A stretch of DNA of 64,000 nt from CAYZGU01 sp964478165 (GCA_964478165.1 CAYZGU010000044.1:1-64000), one strand, 5' to 3'. Positions 27,945-37,914 are shown, counted from the stretch's first letter. Translations and numbers: made by a program. The notes: a model not told the origin generated them from the letters alone.

Positions 27945-28006
27945 CGCCAAAATAGAGGGTGAAAGGGAAACTTGGCAGTTCTATTAGAGCATGAGGACTA
28001 GGAATT

Positions 28007-29512
28007 ATGGGGAAAGCAACAGGTTTCATCGAATACAGCCGACAAAAGAGTCATGATCGTCCGCCACAGGAACGAATTCGGGATTTTGAGTTGTTCCATC
28101 TTACACTCGACGAGAGCGAACGCCGCATTCAGGGCGCGCGTTGTATGGATTGTGGTATCCCGTTTTGCCAGTCTTCCACAGGATGTCCGATTGATAATCT
28201 GATTCCCGAGTGGAACGACTTGATATATCGGGGGCTTTGGCGCGAAGCAATAGACCGTTTGCATAAGACAAACAATTTTCCAGAATTTACAGGATTAACT
28301 TGTCCAGCACCTTGCGAAGGTTCGTGCTGTCTGGGAATTACCGATCCGGCTGTAACTATCAAGGACAATGAATACGCGATTGTTCATCGTGGTTTTGAAG
28401 AAGGCTGGATTAAGCCCAATCCACCTCGGACACGCACTGGAAAAAAAGTTGCTGTCATCGGATCCGGGCCAGCGGGGCTAGCAGCATCTGATCAACTGAA
28501 TAAAGTTGGCCACAATGTTACGGTATACGAGCGTGCAGACCGCATTGGTGGTTTGTTGATGTATGGCATTCCCAATATGAAGCTGGACAAGCGGATTGTT
28601 CAGCGTCGGTTGGACCTCATGTCAGATGAGGGTGTCGAATTTGTTACCAACGCCCATGTGGGGGTCACTGTTGATATTACCACTTTGCGTCAAACGTACG
28701 ATGCAATTGTGCTTGCCTGTGGCGCAACCCAGCCCCGTGATTTACCTGTCGTTGGTCGCGAGCTTGAGGGAGTGCATTTCGCGGTGAAGTTCCTTCATGA
28801 CAACACCAAGAGTCTTTTGGATTCTCGTTTGGGTGATGGGAAATATATTTCAGCTAAGAATAAACATGTGATTGTCATCGGCGGTGGGGACACAGGAAAC
28901 GATTGTCTTGGGACATCAATGCGTCACGGGTGTAAGAGTCTGACAAATTTTGAAATTTTGCCTAAGCCGCCCTCCGAACGGGCGGCCGATAACCCTTGGC
29001 CGCAGTACCCACGAATCTATAGTGTGGACTACGGACACGAAGAGGCAGCGCATGTCTTTGGTAAGGATCCGCGCGAGTATTGCATATTGACTAAAGAATT
29101 TGTCGGTGATAGTGACGGATATCTGAAGGCTGCTCATACAGTGCGAGTCGAATGGGAGAAAAATAACAGCGGCGGATACCAGATGAAGGAAGTCTCAGGC
29201 AGCGAAGAAGAGTGGCCAGTGGATCTTGCTTTTCTGGCGATGGGATTTCTCGGACCGGAAGAGACATTGGTTAAACAATTTGGCTTAAAAGTTGATGAAA
29301 GATCTAACATGAAGGCAGAATATGGACGTTTTGCTACGAGTGCTGAAGGTATATTTGCTGCTGGTGACTGCCGCCGCGGCCAGTCGCTGGTGGTCTGGGC
29401 AATCGCCGAAGGGCGCGGTGTTGCGCATGCTGTCGACAAATACATAATGGGGGCATCCGATTTGCCGATTCCGGGTATGCAACTGACAGATGCGGATGTG
29501 ATAGCGAGTTAG
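28007..29512 (+). CDS. gltD: Glutamate synthase small (beta) subunit
   Basis: 501 residues. An FAD/NAD(P)H-binding flavoprotein that supplies electrons to GltB. N-terminal Fe-S ligands are visible in ARCMDCGIPFCQSSTGCPIDN and TCPAPCEGSCCLGI, the FAD Rossmann motif VIGSGPAGLAASDQL near residue 150, the second nucleotide-binding motif VIGGGDTGNDCLG, and the C-terminal FAAGDCRRGQSLVVWAIAEG. Pairs with gltB just upstream on the same strand. No terminator was seen after it. Confidence 0.97.
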   Translation: MGKATGFIEYSRQKSHDRPPQERIRDFELFHLTLDESERRIQGARCMDCGIPFCQSSTGCPIDNLIPEWNDLIYRGLWREAIDRLHKTNNFPEFTGLTCPAPCEGSCCLGITDPAVTIKDNEYAIVHRGFEEGWIKPNPPRTRTGKKVAVIGSGPAGLAASDQLNKVGHNVTVYERADRIGGLLMYGIPNMKLDKRIVQRRLDLMSDEGVEFVTNAHVGVTVDITTLRQTYDAIVLACGATQPRDLPVVGRELEGVHFAVKFLHDNTKSLLDSRLGDGKYISAKNKHVIVIGGGDTGNDCLGTSMRHGCKSLTNFEILPKPPSERAADNPWPQYPRIYSVDYGHEEAAHVFGKDPREYCILTKEFVGDSDGYLKAAHTVRVEWEKNNSGGYQMKEVSGSEEEWPVDLAFLAMGFLGPEETLVKQFGLKVDERSNMKAEYGRFATSAEGIFAAGDCRRGQSLVVWAIAEGRGVAHAVDKYIMGASDLPIPGMQLTDADVIAS

Positions 29513-29787
29513 CCCTTTCATTGATTACTTTCTTTATCTTGTAGCTATCTCCTCTTGCGTATTAAATCCTTGTGCATTGGAAGCCAAGTTATTGCAAATA
29601 CCCACGGGTCAAGAAACGGTTCGAGTTTCTATCGCTGAACTAATGGTCAGCAATGTGCCCGCTCGATGGGATTAAATTAAGATGTGTTTCCCAAGCCTTT
29701 GCTCCACGCGTTTCCGATTTCGCAGCACACGTGGAGTGACGTTCGTTTTTGGATAAATCATCAACAGTTAGCAGCAAACAATTGGCT

Positions 29788-30531
29788 ATGCCAGATACAA
29801 TCGTCGGCCGAAATCCGGTGTTGGAGGTATTGCGTGCTGGAGATCGCGAGGTTGAGCAGATTCAAATTGCACAAGGTCGAGAACATCCGCGACTACGTCA
29901 AATCATTCTGCTTGCCCAACAAGAACGAATCGACTGTGAGTTCGTTTCTCGCGATGAACTAGATCGACTTGAATCCAGCATCCCTCATCAAGGTGTCGTT
30001 GCCATTGTCAGCCCGAAAAAATACCTGGCAATCGAGACGCTCGTGGAAAAAATTCAGGCTAAAGGGCAACACCAAGCTTCACTATTGGTTATGTTGGATG
30101 GGGTTCAGGACCCGCGGAACCTCGGTGCAATAGTGCGCTCTGCTGATGCCGCGGCTGTGGATGGCATTGTGATTCCGAAAGATAGGGCGGCTGGGCTAAC
30201 AACTGCCGCGCATAAGGCCTCAGCGGGTAGTGCGGAATATGTTCCGATTGCTCAAGTCACAAATTTGGTACGAACGATTGAACTGCTGAAATCATCTGGG
30301 ATATGGGTCATCGGGGCCGATCAAAGCGCACCGGCGATCTACACTCAAGTTGACTTTACGGTGCCGGTTTGTCTCCTGTTGGGCAATGAAGCCGAAGGGC
30401 TTCGGCGTTTGGTTAAAGAAAAATGTGACATGCTTGTTCATCTACCAATGTTGGGTCATTTGCCATCCTTGAATGTGTCCGTCGCGGCGGGCGTTTTGAT
30501 GTACGAGGTGATACGGCAAAGAACCTCCTGA
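29788..30531 (+). CDS. rlmB: 23S rRNA (guanosine-2'-O)-methyltransferase RlmB-type (SpoU family)
   Basis: 247 residues from ATG 29788; a TTG at 29749 with GGAG 12 bases upstream would add 13 residues and is possible. A SPOUT methyltransferase that methylates a ribose in 23S rRNA. The N-terminal substrate-binding domain starts VGRNPVLEVLRAG, and the three SPOUT motifs are DGVQDPRNLGAIVRSADAAA, LLLGNEAEGLRRLV and LPSLNVSVAAGVLMYEV. A related tRNA-modifying TrmH paralogue is less likely because of the N-terminal domain. Apparently a single gene. Confidence 0.9.
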   Translation: MPDTIVGRNPVLEVLRAGDREVEQIQIAQGREHPRLRQIILLAQQERIDCEFVSRDELDRLESSIPHQGVVAIVSPKKYLAIETLVEKIQAKGQHQASLLVMLDGVQDPRNLGAIVRSADAAAVDGIVIPKDRAAGLTTAAHKASAGSAEYVPIAQVTNLVRTIELLKSSGIWVIGADQSAPAIYTQVDFTVPVCLLLGNEAEGLRRLVKEKCDMLVHLPMLGHLPSLNVSVAAGVLMYEVIRQRTS

Positions 30532-31154
30532 ATAGTTATGATATTTGTCAGATTGTGGCTATTAAAGCCTGAATCAAGATGACCTTCCCTTCCTTAAAGC
30601 AGTTGTAGAATCCATGTACGGTTAATCATCAAGATTTCGTGTGGAGACTGCATTTCCGTAAATACCCCGAAACGCAAAACTTCCCGGACTGGTTTTAGGC
30701 TCGTCTGCAGGCCATCCTCGTGGAGCGCAGGCGTTGATCTCATTGTTGTGTCTATTAAGAGACAGGCTCTTTGCAGTATCTCTTTTTTTGGACACTTAAC
30801 ACTGGGGCATGATCCTGGGCCAACCAGCTGTGGAACGAATTTTTAGTAGGTTTTGCCATGTGTTTCTCTGCTTTAAGGAAATCCTGATTTGTTGCGCCTT
30901 AACTGGACCCTCATCTTTGATACCCTCAGTGAGTCTTAGGGAATGGCGCTGGGACATTTGCTTCAAAAATCCAATATGTTTATTCCACAATTGTTCGGCC
31001 CCAGTCCGAATGTCAATCTCAATCGACTCTGTCCGTTTCAGGAGTTAGGGCGAGTGACTTTAGAGCCTCTTCAGGGAACGTTGAGTTGTGAGTGTTGCAT
31101 AGGTCCTCTACCCCTGAATCACAAGTTGACCCCAAGATTAGCCTCATTTGGTCA
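30532..31154. other. Intergenic, nothing recognised
   Basis: About 620 bases between two convergent genes. No supported frame, no terminator and no strong repeat. Confidence 0.45.
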
Positions 31155-32123
31155 TTATAGGTCAATCTGTTTTCCTCGTAAGAATGACTTGCTAGCTGCC
31201 AGCGACAGCTGCAAGGTTCTTAGTCCCTCACTGTAAGGTGCCCGAATTTCCGATGCTGTACCGCTTTTGACAGCATCGATAAAGATGCGGTTTTCACGGA
31301 CATAACCGCTGACGTTGTTGCCCAATAATTCGGTTTCGCCACCGCGGTTGATACTGACGGAGCTCGAGTCTACTTCGATTACGAGCCCGCGACATAGCAC
31401 TTCTAGCTTTACACGTCCCCAACCCTGCAACATACAAGCAGAACTGATGTTGGCAACAACACCATTTGCAAATTGAAGGTTCACAACACTCAAATCATCA
31501 ACATCATAGTTTGGGGTTTCAGTCATGCTACCGCGGGCTGCGAATCCGTGAACAGCGAGTACAGGGCTCCCAACAAGGTATCGGCAGAGATCGAAGATGT
31601 GTGTTGTTTGTTCAACATGCTGTCCGCCCGATTCGGCACGAACGCACCACCACGTTACACCTGGCAAACCTCCCATCCAATAGCCTAGAGCACCGACGAT
31701 TTTTGCTGTTGCCAGTTCAGTGCGGGCTCTATCGATATGACCGTGATAGCGCCAGTGATAACCAACGCTAGTTATTATACCACTTCTCTGAACTGCTTCA
31801 TATATCTCGTGTACGTTGTCTGCATTGATACCAATTGGCTTCTCGACAAAAAACGATATCTTCCTTTCGCAAGCGATTAACTCCTGTTCACCGTGTGCAA
31901 AAGGAGGTGTACAGATATAGACTGCGTCTAACTCTTCCTTATCGTACATTTCCTTGAAATCAGTATATGGATTTCCTCCAAAATCCTGAGCAGCTTGCTG
32001 AGCACGTTCCTCGGAAGTGTCACACATTGCCGCAAATTCAATATCGTCGAATCCGGCCAAGTTGTCCATGTGGCCGCGTGCCCTTCCACCAACGCCAATT
32101 ACACCAATTTTAACTCGGTCCAT
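31155..32123 (-). CDS. Gfo/Idh/MocA-family oxidoreductase
   Basis: 322 residues. An N-terminal Rossmann fold binds NAD(P) (KIGVIGVGGRARGHMDNL), the AVYICTPPFAHGEQ strand follows, and the catalytic EKP motif is in FFVEKPIGINADN. The C-terminal domain includes QHVEQTTHIFDLCRYLVG. Members usually oxidise or reduce sugars, inositols or similar polyols. The frame extends to 32195, but ATG 32123 has GGAGGG 5 bases upstream and starts exactly at the Rossmann strand. Substrate unknown. Confidence 0.9.
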   Translation of the reverse strand: MDRVKIGVIGVGGRARGHMDNLAGFDDIEFAAMCDTSEERAQQAAQDFGGNPYTDFKEMYDKEELDAVYICTPPFAHGEQELIACERKISFFVEKPIGINADNVHEIYEAVQRSGIITSVGYHWRYHGHIDRARTELATAKIVGALGYWMGGLPGVTWWCVRAESGGQHVEQTTHIFDLCRYLVGSPVLAVHGFAARGSMTETPNYDVDDLSVVNLQFANGVVANISSACMLQGWGRVKLEVLCRGLVIEVDSSSVSINRGGETELLGNNVSGYVRENRIFIDAVKSGTASEIRAPYSEGLRTLQLSLAASKSFLRGKQIDL

Positions 32124-32282
32124 TTTTCCCTCCGCTGTTATTGGTGAATCTCGGTCGTCGCATAATAGAAAATCGGTAGTGTGTGCAAATCTCAAAAGCA
32201 GCCATCAACATTCCGCTGACGATACTCGTGTTCTACTAAGTCATTAAGTTTCTCGTGCACGTTCACTCCTGAATCTATCTTT

Positions 32283-32879
32283 TCATGTTACGCAATGGTT
32301 ACCCAGCGCCTTCGACTGATAGAATGAGATTATTGTGTTACCGTATTGTTGTTGTCGTTTCAATCTTAGCCCGCTAACTTCCGTGGGTATGGAGCAAGAT
32401 TCCTTTTTTTTTACTCGTTGCTCGACAATAATTTCACCAGAAGAGCGTAGTAGTTCGTTGGTAACAATGCCCATAAGGCAAGCCTCATGTATGCTGGCAT
32501 CATAAGGCGGATCGAGATATATCAGATTGAATTTGGCTCTTCGTTTGGCAAGAAAATGGAGCCCCTTCTGCGCATCCAATTTATAGAGGTGGACTCCTGG
32601 TTCTTTAGCATTTAGGTCACATTTTTGGAGATTAATCTTGATTGACTGCATCGAACGGTAATCACGGTCAACGAATGTTGCGGAGTTTGCTCCACGACTT
32701 AGCGCTTCAAGTCCGATGTTGCCTGTTCCCGCACAGAGGTCGAGAAAATCGGCGTGCATGACTTGGTCGCCGAGAATGTTAAAGACCGATTCTTTCACGC
32801 GATCTGATGTCGGTCGAATTGCTCCGCCTTTGACTCCGGTCAGTCGTCTGCCCTTGAATCTACCTGTAATTATTCTCAT
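32283..32879 (-). CDS. rsmD: 16S rRNA (guanine966-N2)-methyltransferase
   Basis: 198 residues, typical for RsmD. It methylates G966 of 16S rRNA using S-adenosylmethionine. The N-terminus MRIITGRFKGRRL and RPTSDRVKESVFNIL are hallmark segments, the SAM-binding motif is DLCAGTGNIGLEALSRGA, and the catalytic motif is YLDPPYDAS. The promoter just upstream gives a leader of only about 11 nt. Confidence 0.95.
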   Translation of the reverse strand: MRIITGRFKGRRLTGVKGGAIRPTSDRVKESVFNILGDQVMHADFLDLCAGTGNIGLEALSRGANSATFVDRDYRSMQSIKINLQKCDLNAKEPGVHLYKLDAQKGLHFLAKRRAKFNLIYLDPPYDASIHEACLMGIVTNELLRSSGEIIVEQRVKKKESCSIPTEVSGLRLKRQQQYGNTIISFYQSKALGNHCVT

Positions 32880-32896
32880 GGGATTGCTCTCGCTTA

Positions 32897-32925
32897 AGTA
32901 TAACGAGGGAGGATGGACGTGTCAA
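32897..32925 (-). promoter_or_regulatory. Sigma-70-type promoter of rsmD
   Basis: Minus-strand TTGACA (32920-32925), 17-base spacer, TATACT (32897-32902, 5 of 6). Predicted start near 32890, only ~11 nt before the ATG at 32879. A perfect 6-bp hairpin AATCCG/CGGATT (32924-32939) overlaps the -35 box and could be an operator. Confidence 0.75.
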
Positions 32926-33072
32926 TCCGTTTTCGGATTATCGTACTTGTGTTACGTTGTTCGGATACCTTAAAAAAGTTTTCTGGAACAAGAGAACACA
33001 GATCTTATCTCATCCGAATGTGCGAGCTTCGCAACTGTCAAGAAGGCTGAAGGTGTGCTTTTAAAGGATTTC

Positions 33073-33945
33073 TTACAATTTCAATCCTGCTGAAATAAAA
33101 TGTGAGGTGAAGTCACCATCATGGATTCTAGCATAGTCTAATTGTCCCATTTTCCAATCAAAGCCCAAGCCTCCAGTCCAATCTTTGTCTGAATAGCCAC
33201 CGCGCATGCGCACGAATGACAACATTCTCCATTCAACACCCAGATAGAAATCGGGACCGCCTAAACGGGGAATGGCAATATCTGTAGCGAATAATAGGTT
33301 CCAACGACGATATGCAGCTCCAATTGTCAACCACTGTATTCCGCGGGCTTTGGGTAGGTGTTGTGCGAGGAGGCCAAATTTTAGATTAGTATGCGGTTTT
33401 AGTAGGACCGCGACATCGTAGGATGGATGACTTCCGAAAAACTGGTAATAGTCACTCGGGTGTTTGCGTTTGAATTTGATATTAAGACCACCCGAGAAGT
33501 ACGCGCCCATTTGATATCCGAAACCGTAGTAATTGAAGTCGGGCGTTCCCGACTCGACACCCAAGGCAATTTTGTTTCCCCAAAATAATCCGAGCCTTCG
33601 ATAGGAATAGGCAATACCCTTCGGATCAAAGGCATAATTAGATCTGTCATGAAACTTGTTGCTACCAAAAATCTTCACTCCTGTCCACTGAGGTAATCCT
33701 GCTGGATTCCAAAATCCAGCTGTCGCGTCATCTGCGATGGCTGTAAATGCATTACCCATTCCCAATGGCCTGGCTCCTGTATAAAGCGGACGTGCTTCTT
33801 CAAATGGAAATTGTGCAGAGAGATTTGATGAAAAGATAAGAACAAGTCCAATAGTGAGAATTTTGGGAAAGATTGATGCAAAACCGGAAAATGTCAGGTG
33901 AAAAATGCCTCGGTCGGTAGTCCATATTCTCATTCGTTCAGTCAT
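33073..33945 (-). CDS. PorV/UPF0164-like outer-membrane protein
   Basis: 290 residues from ATG 33945. A hydrophobic export signal ends near LIFSSNLSAQ. The mature start holds the family signature YTGARPLGMGNAFTAIADDATAGFWNPAGLPQ, typical of PorV/UPF0164 barrels of the FadL-like type. The rest is rich in alternating aromatic and polar residues, as in an outer-membrane barrel, ending GLKL. The start lies 4 bases past the tonB stop, so translation is probably coupled; ATG 33933 is an alternative. Confidence 0.75.
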   Translation of the reverse strand: MTERMRIWTTDRGIFHLTFSGFASIFPKILTIGLVLIFSSNLSAQFPFEEARPLYTGARPLGMGNAFTAIADDATAGFWNPAGLPQWTGVKIFGSNKFHDRSNYAFDPKGIAYSYRRLGLFWGNKIALGVESGTPDFNYYGFGYQMGAYFSGGLNIKFKRKHPSDYYQFFGSHPSYDVAVLLKPHTNLKFGLLAQHLPKARGIQWLTIGAAYRRWNLLFATDIAIPRLGGPDFYLGVEWRMLSFVRMRGGYSDKDWTGGLGFDWKMGQLDYARIHDGDFTSHFISAGLKL

Positions 33946-33949
33946 CGTG

Positions 33950-34948
33950 TCAGTCTTCGAGTTCAAAGCGATAGGGGATTTGAATTCTGAGCGTGACAAT
34001 TGCATCACCATTTCTTGCGGGTGTAAACCGTGATGATTTTAGGGCCTCTACGGCTGCTTTATCGCATCCGAACCCGATTCCCTCAATTACGTGGATGTTC
34101 TTAGCAATGCCATCTAAGTCGATGGTGGCTTCCAAGACAACGACACCTTCTTTTTGAGCTCGACGGGCAAGATTTGGGTATTTTGGCTCAACTTTTCGTC
34201 GCCATGAAGGGCGTTTTACGACCCCTTTCGATTGGACTGGAGAGGGGGTGGGCAGATTCGCATCGATATTGTCTTGCAGATTGTTTGGTTGTGAGATTTT
34301 GTCAAATATAGAACTAGAAGATCGATCGGGGGTAATATCTGGAATGACGGACTTTATTCTCGCATGCTGTGCACTGGAAAACAGTTGTTTATTGAGCTTA
34401 TCTGTATCGAGTGCAGTGCTCCCATCAGATATTTCACGTGTGTCAACGCTTGACAGTTTGTCTCCCGCTAATATTAGCCAGGCGTCAGATTGAGGTAATC
34501 TCACTGCTGTTGTGACGAGTTTCGGTCGCCGAGGTTCTGCGGTTTGCCTCGGATATGAGAGCTGAGCGCGTTTCACTTCACGGGGTGGAAGACGTCGTCG
34601 TGTTTTGGGTGGCTTTGTGTGCATCAAATCAACAATGATCACATCATCATCAACGTGGGCGGTATTAACAATGTAAAGGGTTCCAACAAGAGCCGCGATT
34701 AGATGAAGTCCCAGCGAAGTTAGGATGGCTAAACGCTTTGGCGTGGCAAATTTATGATCTTGTTCCTGTACCGATTGGGATCGTAGAGTAGGGAACACGG
34801 CCCCTTGTTCGGGATCGAGATTGGCGGTGTTCAAGGTGATTTCGGCTGTCCGCCCCGTCTGAATTGCTCTTCGGGGTCTGAATCGCTTTGGACTCCGGGG
34901 GCGTCCTGCTCGTAAATGGGTCGAGAGTTGGTGACGTCTAGTAATCAT
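33950..34948 (-). CDS. tonB: TonB-family energy transducer
   Basis: 332 residues from ATG 34948; the frame extends further but the extra part is unlike protein. After a basic cytoplasmic segment of ~70 residues comes a single membrane helix (about 73-96, LAILTSLGLHLIAALVGTLY), a periplasmic stretch with Pro/Arg-rich parts (PPKTRRRLPPREVKR), and the C-terminal TonB domain (PKYPNLARRAQKEGVVVLEA ... ALKSSRFTPARNG ... RIQIPYRFELED). It carries energy from ExbB/ExbD to outer-membrane proteins. Unusually long cytoplasmic head. No clear Shine-Dalgarno sequence, so the start is uncertain. Confidence 0.85.
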   Translation of the reverse strand: MITRRHQLSTHLRAGRPRSPKRFRPRRAIQTGRTAEITLNTANLDPEQGAVFPTLRSQSVQEQDHKFATPKRLAILTSLGLHLIAALVGTLYIVNTAHVDDDVIIVDLMHTKPPKTRRRLPPREVKRAQLSYPRQTAEPRRPKLVTTAVRLPQSDAWLILAGDKLSSVDTREISDGSTALDTDKLNKQLFSSAQHARIKSVIPDITPDRSSSSIFDKISQPNNLQDNIDANLPTPSPVQSKGVVKRPSWRRKVEPKYPNLARRAQKEGVVVLEATIDLDGIAKNIHVIEGIGFGCDKAAVEALKSSRFTPARNGDAIVTLRIQIPYRFELED

Positions 34949-35317
34949 TGAGTTTAGGAATTTCGGTGTGCTGAATTGTTTGGAATTAATGAGGCACGTC
35001 CGGCGAGTATAACAAACCTCGGTACTGAATTTCAAGATGAAACATCTCTGTGGTATCCGATATCTTTGTAAAATCACTAACCGCAAAAGTAAGGCGAGTT
35101 CCACTTTGCGGACATTACGCGGCTGACAAAATGGCCAAAGAGAAGAGATTCAACTAGCTTGTTTAATGGGACTGAACTTTTCGCTTAAAATGATTCTTAA
35201 GTGCGGGGCGTTGTTATGGATTTAAGTCCTAGATTGGTAATGCGTTGCTACGATTTCTGTTGAGATGGTATCCGTTAAGGCCTTGGTTTTTTTAAGCTGT
35301 TGCATTTTTATCTTCCC
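34949..35317. other. Divergent intergenic region tonB/recJ
   Basis: About 370 bases between the outward-facing tonB and recJ genes. No gene supported; the recJ promoter is at its right end and the tonB promoter was not found. Confidence 0.4.
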
Positions 35318-35346
35318 TTGACGACATGTTGACTTCGTGATAGTAT
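35318..35346 (+). promoter_or_regulatory. Sigma-70-type promoter giving a leaderless recJ mRNA
   Basis: TTGACG (35318-35323), 17-base spacer, TAGTAT (35341-35346). Transcription would start near 35353, only a few bases before the ATG codons at 35356 and 35359. No Shine-Dalgarno sequence precedes them. Confidence 0.6.
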
Positions 35347-35355
35347 GTGCGGGCT

Positions 35356-37914
35356 ATGATGATACAGAAAGTGTGGCAGGTCAAATCTCCTAATATTGAG
35401 AAGAGTTCAGCATTGGCTGTGGGGCTTGGTGTTTCTCCACTAGTTGCACAACTGCTCGTTAATCGTGGGATTGAAACATGCGAAGCGGCTCAAATGTACT
35501 TACATCCAACGTTTGCCAATCTGCACAATCCGTTCTTACTTCATGATATGCAAAAAGCCGTGGATCGTATTCACTCAGCCAGGCAGAAAGGCGAGCATAT
35601 CTGGATTTTTGGTGATTACGACACTGATGGCACAACGGCTGCCGCGCTTCTGTTAGGAATATTCAATTATCTTGGGATATCTGCGGATTTCTATATTCCC
35701 AATCGGTTTGAGGAGGGATATGGGCTGAACGAGGCAGCACTGAAAACTCTTAGAGATAAGGGTTGCGATCTTCTCATTACGGTTGATTGTGGGATTACGT
35801 CAGTCGACGAGATTAAACTTGCGAATGAAAGTGGAATCGACGTAATAGTCACCGATCATCATCAAGCGCGCCCGGATGAACTTCCGCCTGCTTATGCGGT
35901 TGTCACCCCTAACATGGAACAGGGTGAGTTTTCTTTCGATGAGCTGGCTGGTGTAGGTGTGGCTTTCAAACTCGCTCACGGACTACTTGGAGGTGGCGAA
36001 CTCACACCGCCTCTGATTTCTCAGCTCGATCTTGTTGTTCTCGGCACAGTTGTCGATGTTGCGAGACTTACTGGGGAAAACCGGACGCTCACTAAATTGG
36101 GATTAGTAGAAATTAATCGGCGGAATCGTCCGGGTATTCGTGCTTTGTGTGACGTTGCCGATTACAGCGACGCTTCGCCGATTGTTGGACATACGCTCCA
36201 ATTCTTACTCGGCCCTCGTATTAATGCTGCTGGTCGGATGGACACTGCGGAGAAGGTTGTCCAACTCCTTACGACGGAATCGTATGAGGAAGCGCGCCTG
36301 ATTGCCGATCAACTTGACGCCAACAATGTGAAACGCCGTGAAATCGAGGCGCGAATACAAGGAGAAGCAGTTGACCTAATCGAACTAGACATGGATCTAA
36401 GTAGGGTTAAAGGCCTAGTACTTGCTCATGAAGGCTGGCATCCGGGAGTGATTGGAATCGTCGCCTCTCGACTTCTGGAACGCTACTATCGTCCAGTTTT
36501 TCTACTCTCTATCGATGGTGATGAGGCACATGGTTCCGGACGCGCTATTGAAGGAATCAATTTGGCGGATAGTCTGAATACAGCTGACCATTTGTTGCTT
36601 AAGCATGGTGGCCACAAAGCTGCAGCCGGACTGACGATTAAAACTAAGAATATCGAGGAATTTCAGAAACACTTCAACCGATATGCTTGCGAACATCTGT
36701 CTGACGAAGATCTCGTACCCAAACTAGACTTAGATCTTGAAATTCAGGCCTCGCATCTGACGTTGGATACAATTGAGGAGCTGGACTTGTTGGAACCATT
36801 TGGACAAGCTAATCAAGCACCGAAACTGGCAATTCGAGGGCTCACCCTTCAGCGCCCACCGCGTCTAATCGGTAAAGGGAACGAACACCTTAAATTATCT
36901 GTGACCGATGGAGAACAAACGCTGGAGGCGGTAGGTTGGCGGATGTCAGATTTCTATGTTGCCTTGAAAAATCAGAATATTCGCATGGACATTGCTGGAG
37001 TGGCTGAAATTAATGAATGGAATGACATGCGTCGTGTTCAGCTGGTAATCAAAGACCTGCACATTCACGCTGTTGAACGTCATCGGGGTCAAGAAATGTT
37101 TCCACTCCCAGATGCGGATGGTCCTGTGAAGCTTGTCGACTGTCGGCAAACGAACAAAGGGGCATATCTCGCCCAGCTGTTCAATCGAAATCAGCGCAGT
37201 ATCTTGTACGTACGAGATAGAACGGCCATAGATCAACTGATTGAACTAATCGATTTGCGAGCGACCGAGATTGGTCAGTGTGATGACGAAACACCGGAAT
37301 CGGAGATTAAATGTTTAATGGATTCTCTTGCACAAGGCAAATTGCTTGCAGTCGTTTCGAGTTGTACATTGATAGATGCACCTGAGAGTGTGGACCATGT
37401 TGTGTTTTGTCATCCCGTGTCTAAACCGCTGACTTTCTTTAATCGGTGTCAGACTGCGTTTAAATCGCCAGAAACGACATACATTCATCTTGTCTACAAT
37501 GCAAAAGATGTTGAGTCTATGCGCATCTTGCTATCCTGGCAGTATCCTGATGAAGAGGCGCTTAAGAGACTGTACCAGACGATAAAAACTTTGCGCCCTC
37601 AAAATGACGAATCTCTTTCGTGGGACGAAATCGTTGTGGCAGCGCATAGGAATTCAATTCCACTCAGCACAGTGCATTCTGGGCTCACGATCTTTGAAGA
37701 GTTGGGCCTGCTCAAAAGACAAGGGACCGCTACCGAAGCGATAGCACAACTTCTACCCACACCTTCTGTGAAACGCGAACTCCATCAGTCAAATACGTTT
37801 CTCTCTGGCGAACAATCCAAACAGGCAAGCGCATTATTTTCGGAGTTTCAACTGAAACAGTCCATCCAGGAGATTTGGAAAAAGGTAATATATGAGTGTC
37901 GAAGCTCTAATTGA
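35356..37914 (+). CDS. recJ: Single-stranded-DNA-specific exonuclease RecJ, long form
   Basis: 852 residues, against ~570 in E. coli. RecJ degrades single-stranded DNA 5'-3' in recombination and repair. DHH-domain motifs are visible: IFGDYDTDGTTAAALL, TVDCGITSVDEI, VTDHHQARPDE and GPRINAAGRMDTAEKV; the DHHA1 domain has GSGRAIEGINLADSL and HGGHKAAAGLTI; then an OB-like domain (PRLIGKGNEHLKLSV). The last ~270 residues are an extra module resembling the C-terminal domain of Firmicutes RecJ/YrvE. A GTG at 35347 lies inside the promoter spacing, so ATG 35356 or 35359 is chosen. Overlaps relA by 23 bases. Confidence 0.93.
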   Translation: MMIQKVWQVKSPNIEKSSALAVGLGVSPLVAQLLVNRGIETCEAAQMYLHPTFANLHNPFLLHDMQKAVDRIHSARQKGEHIWIFGDYDTDGTTAAALLLGIFNYLGISADFYIPNRFEEGYGLNEAALKTLRDKGCDLLITVDCGITSVDEIKLANESGIDVIVTDHHQARPDELPPAYAVVTPNMEQGEFSFDELAGVGVAFKLAHGLLGGGELTPPLISQLDLVVLGTVVDVARLTGENRTLTKLGLVEINRRNRPGIRALCDVADYSDASPIVGHTLQFLLGPRINAAGRMDTAEKVVQLLTTESYEEARLIADQLDANNVKRREIEARIQGEAVDLIELDMDLSRVKGLVLAHEGWHPGVIGIVASRLLERYYRPVFLLSIDGDEAHGSGRAIEGINLADSLNTADHLLLKHGGHKAAAGLTIKTKNIEEFQKHFNRYACEHLSDEDLVPKLDLDLEIQASHLTLDTIEELDLLEPFGQANQAPKLAIRGLTLQRPPRLIGKGNEHLKLSVTDGEQTLEAVGWRMSDFYVALKNQNIRMDIAGVAEINEWNDMRRVQLVIKDLHIHAVERHRGQEMFPLPDADGPVKLVDCRQTNKGAYLAQLFNRNQRSILYVRDRTAIDQLIELIDLRATEIGQCDDETPESEIKCLMDSLAQGKLLAVVSSCTLIDAPESVDHVVFCHPVSKPLTFFNRCQTAFKSPETTYIHLVYNAKDVESMRILLSWQYPDEEALKRLYQTIKTLRPQNDESLSWDEIVVAAHRNSIPLSTVHSGLTIFEELGLLKRQGTATEAIAQLLPTPSVKRELHQSNTFLSGEQSKQASALFSEFQLKQSIQEIWKKVIYECRSSN

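Noticed and set aside
29607..29630. tRNA-like T-arm (GAAAC, 7-base loop, GTTTC)
   Set aside because: No acceptor, D or anticodon stem fits around it.
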